Source: Dastarcus helophoroides
Taxonomy: Eukaryota; Arthropoda; Insecta; Coleoptera; Bothrideridae
Length of the DNA stretch: 64,000 nucleotides
Reading direction: 5' to 3'
Assembly: GCA_028583605.1 (NCBI GenBank)
Contig: CM053337.1
Coordinates: forward strand, 23,794,162 to 23,858,161
Position numbers and translations under genes: made by a program. The notes under the pieces are model-generated. The model made no database searches. It was not told the origin of the DNA and was given only the letters and a program-made list of their open reading frames with translations. Of the stretch, positions 12,692 through 23,300 are shown one piece after another (position 1 is the stretch's first letter; every line of letters begins with the position of its first letter).

Positions 12692-14170
12692 TTCTAATTT
12701 TGTTTAAATATTTTTTCTTTCGTAATAATTTGGTCTTTTACCTATTTTTTTCTGAAAATCTAGTTTCTTCTCAAAATTATCATTTTCTTGGAAAATGTTT
12801 AACTCATCGAAATCTCGATTTTGGATTGAAATTTTAAGTAAATTTTAATTTTAATTTTTAACATTAATTTTTTCAAAATATAGAATATTTTAACTTTATT
12901 CCAAATATTTTTATTTTAACAGAAATTTTCACTATTTTTGCACATTTTTTTTCTCAAAATTGCCACTTTTTTCAAGAGTTCGATCTCTTTATGAAATTTA
13001 TTTTTTTTGGAATATTATTTCATAGAAATATAATTGTTTTCTTTGGAAATTTCTTTCTTTAGATTGACAATTTTTTTCAAATACTTTTTAATAAAAATGT
13101 AGTGTTTTCTCGAAATTTCGATTATTTTCTCTATAAAAATTGTTATTATCTGAAGCATTTTTCTTGGAATTCAGATTATTGCCTAAGAATTGATCTGTTT
13201 TTAAATATGTATGACGTTAAACCAATAATTTAATAAAAAAAAACTTGGAAATTGGTTGGTTGCTCTAAATTTATGTTTTTTTTCTCATAATTCCAAGTAT
13301 TTGGCACGAGAATATATTTCTTGTTGAAATTTTTTGTATCTTCCATTATCTTGACGAAATTTGGACTTTTATAAACTGATTTCAACTTTTTCCTTAAAGT
13401 GTACCATGAAGAAATTTTTCTAAAAGTTATTTTTGAAGAATTTTGGTATTTTTTTCGATTTTAACCTTGGTTTTGTCACGTTTGCTTTTGTCTAAACATG
13501 TTTGAAACAATTCTTATCTTTTTTTTTAAACGTCGACTGTTCTCTAGATATTTTATTTACAAAAATTTCGGACTCTTGTTCTTGCAATTTCCATTTTTTT
13601 TAAATTGTAGTGTTTTATTTTTTTCTTTTTGAATTTCGACTATTCAAAGTTTTTGCTAGCAAAACTTTTGATTATTTTCTCCTCCTAATTTGAAAATATA
13701 TAAGTTGTATAAAAATTGTGTCGAAAAATTAACATCTCCAGAAAAGCTCGAAATTTAATTTAGATTTTTGGGCAAACATTTTATTTTACAGCAATTTAAG
13801 GATGTTCTCAAAATTGCGATTTCTTCTTAGAACCACTCTTTAAAATTTCAAAAGAATTTCCATTTTTCTCTCTAAATTTAACTATTTTTTTCGAAATTTC
13901 GGTTTTCTTTAAATCATATTTCCTAAATAGATAATAAATTAGTTTTATTACGAAATTTTGGCACCAAATTTCGATTTATTTTTGTGAAATTACAATTTCT
14001 CTAAAAAATGTTTTCTAAATATTTAATTTTTCTCCAGTCTTGTAATATTTCCAAGCCAAACATTTTTCCAAAAAATCGTATTTGTAAATTAGGATTTGAA
14101 ATCCAAAAGTTTAGAATTTGGAAGTTGAAAATTTCGAATTCTTACTGACCTAATTCCGATATCTATAAAA
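12692..14170 (+). repeat. AT-rich dispersed unit U, copy 4 (partial)
   Basis: Tandem follow-on of copy 3, ending near TACTGACCTAATTCCGATAT, where repeat V begins. Confidence 0.7.
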
Positions 14171-14612
14171 ATGTAGCTTACAGGAAATAAATTTTTTCTT
14201 GAATTTTCTGCTAACCTTCAACATTTTTATAAAAATAATTAACTATTTTGAAAACTGTGATTTCAGATCAAGTTTCAAATTCTAACAAAATCCCATTTTA
14301 ATCTTCAAATTTCTGAAAATTGAAACTTTTAATATTCTGTAGAATAATAATTTATATATAAAAAAATATATAAAACAATTGTTTTAAAAATGTCGGTATT
14401 TCGAACAAAACCATTTTTTTGAGTACCTTCGCTTCTTCTAGCATCATAAACTAATTGATATTAAATTCGATTTATTTTTTTTGTTTCTGTCGTAACAATC
14501 AATCCAAAAATATAAAGCGAATATTATTTATCGTCTTGCTGTATTAAAATTAAGTACCGCTGCTTTATGCGGAACCTAAACTCAAAATTATGATAGATTT
14601 TAGTTTCTAAAA
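14170..14612 (+). repeat. Direct repeat V, copy 2
   Basis: Second copy of the segment at 9433-9825, a little longer because of an insertion with TTTTTTTTGTTTCTGTCG near 14478. Confidence 0.75.
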
Positions 14613-15085
14613 GATCTTTAAATATGTACCTAAAAGCCCAAATTATACAATTAAGCAAATCAGACCCAAACTCATGGGTTGATGAAACATGACATCATAT
14701 CGACATAGGGTTAAAGTTTCCTTGATAACATTTTTTTTTTTAATGCACATTTAAAAAAAATAATAACGGGCGAAAACATTAATGCTTTAAAATTAGAAAA
14801 ACGAGATGATCAAATCAAAAAGCCTGGAATGCTCGCTTTATTCGCCAAGATTCACCTTAACGCCTCACATTTTATAAACTTGAATAATTCTTTTTAAACA
14901 AAACGCACAAGAATGAGCAGAACCTTTGCATTATTAGTAACATGAATGGAACCAACACTGAAGAAGATGAAGACAAGAACGAAGATATCACTTTTCATTT
15001 AAAATGGTCACTCAGTCGCACAATATTAAAGTTTTTCAGCGTCATATGGCTCGGAGTCACTTCGAAAACGTCAACAATTTAGCAC
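14613..15085 (-). other. Neurexin 3' UTR and flank
   Basis: Less AT-extreme than the repeats to its left. No second gene is visible. It holds the nearest candidate poly(A) signal. The repeat segment ending near 14612 sets the likely limit of unique 3' UTR. Confidence 0.5.
14837..14842 (-). terminator. Candidate poly(A) signal of neurexin
   Basis: AATAAA on the minus strand, about 245 bp after the stop codon. Other AATAAA hexamers occur farther out in this AT-rich DNA, so the true cleavage site is open. Confidence 0.35.
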
Positions 15086-15738
15086 TTAAACGTACCACTC
15101 CTTGATGTCTTTGCTGTCGCGCTTTTTCGCTTTCGCCGCCTGCGCGCCCCTATCTCCATTCCGGAGAGCGCCGTTTAGTTGGTATTGGCTCTGTTGGCCG
15201 TTCGTCGAGCCAGCGTTCCCAAGAAGGGCGGCGCTGGGGCCCTGCGAGAAACTCTTGCTGTCGTCCACTTTGAACGATCTGTCACCTCTGGACTTGAACT
15301 TGAGGATGACCAAAATGATGAGGATTATGGCTATTAGCGTGCCGGCGATGATGCCTATGATCAAAGCGACGATTTCCGATGTTTCTGAACTTACTCGCTC
15401 GGGTTGCCTCTTGGGGCTCTTGGGGTAGTAGCTTGTTGGTATATAGTTATTGATTGGTGGTTGGTTTGGTGGTATGAAGGGTGGTTGTTCTGATTCGACG
15501 TAAGAACGTGGGGTCGTTGTTGTGGTTGTTGTTGGACTCGTTTCCTCTGAAGATACGAAAGCTGATGATGATTCTTTCAGAGTCGTGTAAGTTGGAGATA
15601 TTGATATGAAATCGTCTTTGTCAGTTGGTTGTATCGTAGAAAATTGAGGTGCTGGAGCCCCAGTTGATAAAATTGTGCTTTCTTCCATTATCTTAATGCT
15701 AGCATTGACAGGCACTGTCATCGTAGGCTCAGCTGGAT
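15086..15738 (-). CDS. Nrx-1: Neurexin last coding exon: Thr-rich stalk, membrane helix, tail
   Basis: Residues 891-1107. A Ser/Thr/Pro-rich stalk, including [11 protein letters not shown], is likely O-glycosylated. A helix from about residue 1013 to 1036 ([20 protein letters not shown] and beyond) crosses the membrane. The tail begins [18 protein letters not shown], which matches the juxtamembrane band-4.1 contact region of neurexins, and ends KDIKEWYV, a class II PDZ ligand (CASK/Mint type in the family). The stop TAA is at 15086-15088. Acceptor ATCCTTAG at 15739-15740. Confidence 0.96.
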
Positions 15739-18700
15739 CTAAGGATCACATCATCAGTTTAGCTTTAAAGAAGTTACAAAGTACTTTACCTGTCACCCTA
15801 GAAGTACTAATGCCTTCTTCTGTGACTTCCCCTGAGCCAGAACCAGGGAAGCAGTCTTCATCATCACAAGGTTTACCACCATCGGGTGGTGGCTTCTTGG
15901 AAGGTTTCATAGTAGGTGGTGGCTTAGTTGGTGGTACATACACCGGCGTTATAAGGTCATCGTCTCCGGAACCTGCCTCGGGTAGAGGCGGGCATTCATC
16001 TTCATCGTCTCCATTGTTACATCCAGATCCAGCACCGCTAAACACCAAATCATCTTCGATACTGGAGAAACCTGACGCTGGGGTCTAAAAACAAGAAAAA
16101 CTGACGGTTCATGGCTAGCACACATTTGCAACAAAATCGCAGAACTCGTGTCTATAGACATCTACGATTATTCATAGAAAAATAGGAAAAAAATGCTTGT
16201 TCTATAATTCCTTGTAAATAAGCACCAATTCCATAGGGCGCTGTCTCACTGTAGGAACTGTAGGAACTATGATAACGAAGGCTTCCACGGCCAGAGTCAG
16301 TACAGGATATACTTCTTCCGGAGTTGGACCAGGTTAAAGAACTACTAAAAATAGAAAGAAGAGTTTCGCCTCTGGTATGGTGCACATACTGAGTTACCGT
16401 GCTCTTCTGTCTAAACTTTCCTATCCTTTGTACCAATTTTCAAATCAGAAGAGTTTCGCCTCTGGTATGGTGGACATACTGAGTTACCGTGCTCTGATGT
16501 TTTGAAATTGGCCTTTTCATTCTTTAATTTTCGCATATTCCCTCATATTCCTCTTTTCATTTATTGTTTCTTTTCTTTGTTCCTGAAGAAGCCCCCTACG
16601 ATGGTGGGCGAAACGTCGAACACTTTTAGTAGTTCTTTGACAAGGTCCAATCCCGGAAGAAGTATATCCTGTACTGTCTAGGAACTAGTTTAGATGAATT
16701 GCGCAGGTGTGACAAAGTCCGTAGACTATTTTGAAATTTGTTCTGGACTATATATAGACAATTTGTTCTGGACTATATATAGACAAAATCCTCGATTTAA
16801 GTATAGATAGTCGCGTGATTTTGTCCACTAGTATATACCTGCGTTGAGTGATCACTCAATGGTACCAGCCTTCAGGATATAACTAAACAATAACTTACCT
16901 GCTGCATCTTCTGTAAATGATCTTGGCTCTCATGGATCCCAGTCATCAGCTGAACATCCCCTCTAATTGACGCATGGACATCCTTCTCGGCGGCGAGGTC
17001 CAACACGCGCAATCCGTTGACCACCACGCCGGAAATTATACCGCCGAAAGGTCGCTCTATCCTCGACTTGCCCTTACTCCATTTACCCCCGATTTGGATT
17101 TGGGATTGGCTGTTGAACACCTGGAGTTGGTGACCTAACGAGTGGGCTTTATTACTTTGTGAGTTTAAGTGAAACTGGTGGGAAGTTTACCTGATGGATG
17201 GCTGGTCTGAACGTTGTAATCATCGATCTGAAGAGAAGAATTGTGACCGTATCTGTGAAATTTCACCACGTGGTAAGCGTTATCGTTGACTTTTACCGAA
17301 ATTTCGCCCAAGGGTAGATCGTTGGTGCCCAAATTGTACACCACAAAGACGTTACCTTCGACCTGGAAAAATAATAGTTGTCAAGGATATGGTGAATAAA
17401 ATAAACTTGCCCAACACAGGTGCGGATTGAGCAAGTTTGTTTTTGAAACGTTCAAGATCACGCCTTTTTTGACTTGGGATTTTCAATTCAAAATCAATTC
17501 ATGCAAAAATATTGATTATGATAAATTTCACGCATTTTCTACACAAATTTTGACGTTTTTCTTGAAATTTTAAATTCACACTTTGTTTTATTATTGTTAT
17601 TATTTGATTTTCTATCCAAATTTTTTTCCTGCAAATTCTTTTCGAAATTTTGACGCGTTTTTTTATAGGTCAAAGTATACTTTCAGTTTGTTCGTTTATC
17701 TAAGATTTTGATTATAAACTGCAATTTAAAGAAAATTAATTAAAAAAATTTAATTAAAATTTTTCGACTTTCCTGCTTTTGTCTCAAAATTCCATATTAA
17801 CATTTTTTACCTCTTCTTCTTGAGACTGTGTTTTTAAAATTTATTTCAACTTTTTTAAATTTTATTTTGAAAGATTTCAATCTCAAATTTGTATCTACGT
17901 TTTATTTTTGAAGTGAAATTTTATGAAACTGAAAATTTTAGCAAAATTTATTTTACTTTTAAAAAAATTCTGAAATATGTTTTGAACTGTTGCTATTTTT
18001 CCCTTAAATCAGTTAACGTTTTAAATTTCTCATTTATTAGTATCTCTCTGAAGATGATAGTATCGAAACGCTTTAGACCAACCTGTGTTGAGTTTTTTTA
18101 ATCTTTCTTCGTTTCAGGGGACAGGATTTGTGTTTCAGTTTTAGTAAAATCCAGTGTAATTTTTTTTTATAAAAATAATTTTTTTTCGAAATTTACAACG
18201 CTTTTTTGAAAACGAAATTAAGCATCAATAAAATTGAGAAATTACCTTATTGGCAACTAAGACATATCTTATTCTATTTCGTAAACGTTCCTATTAGCCG
18301 AAATGTTTGAGCTGAAGTTAGAATTTTAAGACTAGGTTGAAATTTTAATAAATAATGTGAAATTTCGGTTCTAAAGTCAAAAACATAGTAAGAAAAACAT
18401 TTTAAACTGACAGGTTCTGGTGAAATGTTTAAATTTTAATAAATGATCATAAGATTATTTTAAAAGAATTTTAATTTAACATTTCAGTCATTAGGAAAAT
18501 AGGTAAATGCCATTCCACGCCAAAACAACCACCTTTGAACCCCACCCTTTCGAGTTGGCTAAAGTTTTTGTTTGTAATTCTACCTCATTAAAAACGTTTA
18601 TGTCTATTTTTTTAATGTTTGCCATCCAACTAAAAAAGGAGTTATTAATTTAAAAAAAATGGTGTGTTAGTTTCCAAACCTTCATAACTTTTTTAAACAT

Positions 18701-20282
18701 TGTGCACTTTTTCCAATTTTTTTGCTATTAAATGTGCTTTATAGAAAATAAATAGAGAAAAAATATTCCATACTATGTTCCATGTAATTTATTATTTTTT
18801 TTTGGAAAGAAACATCAATTGTTCAATGTTTTGACATTTTTGATCTATTAATTGTATTTTTTTAAATTTTGATTTCATTTGAGTTTAATGGCGAAGTCCC
18901 ATAGTGGGCCAATTTTTTTCCATTTTTGTTTTAGCAAAAACTTTTTTTTTCTCACTCTTACTATGCGTGTGCCTCAAAAGTCATGCCCGTTTCGGAAACT
19001 GGCAATTTTTTGAAAAATTGCTTGATAGGTCAAATTTTCCTCTTTGGGGCATGGGAGGGGAATAAGGTTATTATTTTTAAAGGTAACCACTTTTTTTATT
19101 ACATCATATGAAAACTTAGATCTTTCGGTTTGATTTTTCGATTTTGTCCAAAATTTTTTTTACCAGTCATCTACACTTTCTAAACCAAATTAAACGGAAA
19201 GACCTAAGCTTTCAAATACTGTAATAAAAAAGGAGGTGGCTGTTAAAAAAATGCTTGTTCTCCTTTCGCTGCCTCTGGTTAAAATGTTAAGTATAAAACT
19301 TTACCAAAATTCAGGCCCCCTTTAGGGCTTACGCAATTAAATTCAGAATAAATAAAAGATTATTTTTGAAAAATAAAAATAATAAATCAAAAATGAAGAA
19401 CTTTCAAAAATTGCTGATTATTTTCCAAAAAATTGTCTAGAATATGACACGAAATATTTTTCTGTATTTTTTTCGTAAAAAAGCACCTCAATAACAAAAA
19501 ATTAAAAAAAAAACCTCTTGATTGGTCAGTTTTCGAAATAGTTGTGGTCGTTTGAAAAACACAAGTACTATTTTCTAAGATTTTTTGGATGGGTTAAATT
19601 GAAAAAATCACACAAATGTTTTTAAAGGGTTCAATAAAAATTATAGCCAAGTCGAATGGACACAAATGTAATTAATGTTATGTGAAATGCCCGAAAGAAC
19701 GAAAAAACAAAAGAACGAAAAAACGAAAGAACGAAAGAACGAAAGAACGAAAGAACGGAAGAACGAAAGAACGAAAGAACGAAAGAACGAAAGAACGAAA
19801 GAACGAAAGAACGAAAGAACGAAAGAACGAAGGAACGAACGAATGAACGAACGAAAGAACGAACGAACGAACGAACGAGCGAATGAACAAATAAACGAAC
19901 GAACAAACGAACAAACGAACAAACGAACGAACGAACGTAAGAAAGAACAAAAGAACGAAAGAACGAACAAACGAACGAACGAACGCATGAACGAACGAAA
20001 GAGTGAGCGAACGAAAGAACGAACGAACGAAAGAACGAAAGAACGAAAGAACGAAAGAACGAAAGAACGAAAGAACGAAAGAACGAAAGAACGAAAGAAC
20101 GAAAGAACGAAAGAACGAAAGAACGGAAGAACGAAAGAACGAAAGAACGAAAGAACGAAAGAACGAAAGAACGAAAGAACGAAAGAACGAAAGAACGAAA
20201 GAACGAAAGAACAAAAGAACGAAAGAACGAAAGAACGAAAGAACGAAAGAACGAAGGAACGAACGAATGAACGAACGAAAGA

Positions 20283-20313
<31 letters not shown>

Positions 20314-23300
20314 AATGAACAAATAAACGAACGAACAAACGAACGAACGAACAAACCAACGAGAGAAACAACGAAAGAACAAACGTAAGAAAGAACAAAA
20401 GAACGAACAAACGAATGAACGAACGCACGAACGAACGAAAGAGTGAGCGAACGAAAGAACGAACGAACGAACCAACGAACCAACAACGAAAGAACGAAAG
20501 AACGAAAGAACGAAAGAACGAAAGAACGAAAGAACGAAAGAACGAAAGAACGAAAGAACGAAAGAACGAAAGAACGAAAGAACGAAAGAACGAAAGAACG
20601 AAAGAACGAAAGAACGAAAGAACGAAAGAACGAAAGAACGAAAGAACGAAAGAACGAAAGAACGAAAGAACGAAAGAACGAAAGAACGAAAGAACGAAAG
20701 AACGAAAGAACGAAAGAACGAAAGAACGAAAGAACGAAAGAACGAAAGAACGAAAGAACGAAAGAACGAAAGAACGAAAGAACGAAAGAACGAAAGAACG
20801 AAAGAACGAAAGAACGAAAGAACGAAAGAACGAAAGAACGAAAGAACGAAAGAACGAAAGAACGAAAGAACGAAAGAACGAAAGAACGAAAGAACGAAAG
20901 AACGAAAGAACGAAAGAACGAAAGAACGAAAGAACGAAAGAACGAAAGAACGAAAGAACGAAAGAACGAAAGAACGAAAGAACGAAAGAACGAAAGAACG
21001 AACGAAAGAGCGAGCGAATGAACGAACAAACGAATAAACGAACGAACGAACGAAAAAACGAACGAACGAACGAAAAAACGAACGAACGAACGGACGAATG
21101 AACAAACGAAAGAACGAACGAACGAACGGACTTTTGGAATTTCGAATTTTAATTCAAGATGCTCAGAAAAGTCTACATTTATAGTCGCCAAAGTCGTTTT
21201 AGAAAAAGTTTAATTACGAGTGAGTTTAAACTTCCAAAAAATTAACTGCATTCATTAATAATCATTTCTAAAAATATCCACTTTTGAGATATTTGAATTT
21301 TCGCACAAAAAGTGGAATATACTAATTCTTAACACAGGTCTCCGTTTGAACCTAAAATTTTCAGTTTTTTAAACTCCAAATTCTAGAATTAAGTTGACAT
21401 TTCGAATTGCTGTTTAAATCTCGAGGGAAAAGAAGCCATACCTTTAAAAAAAAAGGTTTGAGGTCAAAGTTTTCAAAAAAAACTATAAAAACTGCAAGGC
21501 TTAAATTAAAAATTTTAGAAAAAAATGTCCACATTTCGAAAAGTTCCAATCAATTAACAACCATCAAAATTCAATATTTTCTAAAAATTTTGAAGTTTGG
21601 AGCAAAATTTAGAGAAGAAATTTTGATGTTTCTCAAAACCTTTAGCGTCTTCTCAAAATCCCCAGTGAAAAAGGTAAAAAAAATTTAAATCTTAAGAGAG
21701 AATAGTCAAGATATTTTAAAAACGTCTGAATTTCGAGCTACTGGCCAATGTAAGAATTTTCAAGGAAAAAACCAAAGTTATTAAAACCATTTTTTTTTCA
21801 AAATTTTGACTCTAATTTTGACATTTTTAAATTCAAAAAGTTGTAAAAATGTTATCAATTAAGTCGAAATTGGGTAACTTAGATCGAAATTTCAGTGTTG
21901 AATTTGAAAAGTCAAACTTGTTTCCAAAATTTTTACTTTAAAGTCAAAATTTTAAGAAAAATGTTGACTTTTGGGAATCGAAATCGAAATATCAAAACAA
22001 GGCTACTCATCTTCGAGTTAAACTGCTCATGAAAAAAATCCTGAATTTTGAATCCTGGAGTTTAAAAATACCCAGATTTTGTGTAAGTCGCTAAATTTAT
22101 AACAGAATCAACATTTAAGATAAAATTTGTAAAAGAAATCCCTATAAAAATTATTAAAAATTGTGGCTTTAAAAAGATTTTGAATTTTTAGTAAAAAGTG
22201 AAATATTCAAACATTTTTTTAAATACCGCATTTAAACTTTGATTTTAAACAATTCAAATAATTTTAAAAACATTACAAATTACAAGTTTTTATCGAAATT
22301 GCGTGTTGAATCTTAAAAGATCGTTTGTGTAAATTTTGATATTTTCTTAAAATTTAAACTTTATTTTTCAATGCAAAGTTTAAGTTTTAAATTTTTAGAC
22401 TGCAAAATTCAACGTTTTTCATAAAATTTAAAACAGAAGGTCAAAATTTCGCATAAAAAAGAAAAATTAATTTGAAGAAAAGTTTATATTATTAAAAAAA
22501 AATTCTAAACAATTCAGGCTTAACTTTGAAATATTGGCTGACTTTTATTCTCAAAATTTTAACTTTTTTATACGAAACCCCAAATTGAAAATCAAAAATT
22601 TGGAAAAAATCAAATATTTGAGTTTAAATTATAAATTAAAAGATTTATGGTGAAATTTCGAGAATAAATTCGAAATTTTAAGAATTTCTTAACTTGGAAG
22701 TACATATGCTGCTTCAGGATATTTATCCTGAGTCTAACCTACAATTGGTTTTCTTTCAACATTTCGAGTAAATACTTCCTAATTTTGACACGGTATTTGA
22801 ACATTTCAGCCTTAAACGCTAGGACTTTTCACAACATTCTGAATCTTAACTTGAAATGTTGACCTTTTAATGTTGAAAAAAATTTTATTTTAATCCTAAA
22901 ATATTGGCTTTTTTTCTTAAAATATTAGATTCTATACTCGAAAACTGATGTTTTTTTATTTTGACCTCAAACCCGAAAATCTAATAATAAAAATAATTTT
23001 GAAATTGTAGATTCTTTTGAACCATTTTAATGATTTTGTTAAAAATTCAATTTGAAATTTCAAATTTTAAGTGTAGCCTAGACATGCTCATTTATTTTCA
23101 AATTTCAATCCGAACAGTCGTTTTTTTTAGAGATTTTGAGACAGCTTTTATTATTGTTTTTCTCGAATTTTCTTTGTACTCCAAAACGTCAAATTCAATA
23201 ATTAACTCTTTTCTTAAAATTATAACGTTAAACCCTTAATTTTGAAATTTCAATCGTAATACTGAAATTTTGACTTAGTTGCAAAACTTTCAGTTTAAAC

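Noticed and set aside
15102..16088. Plus-strand frames opposite the neurexin tail and stalk
   Set aside because: Shadows of the GC-richer coding exons. No family resemblance.
16357..16408. A hammerhead ribozyme in the 52-nt cassette of family R
   Set aside because: The outer stem is present but there is no CUGANGA plus GAAA pair in the right places on either strand.
19631..21191. Very long open frames (up to 516 codons) on both strands over the octamer array
   Set aside because: They are low-complexity translations of an 8-bp repeat that lacks stops in all frames. No domain, no exon signals.
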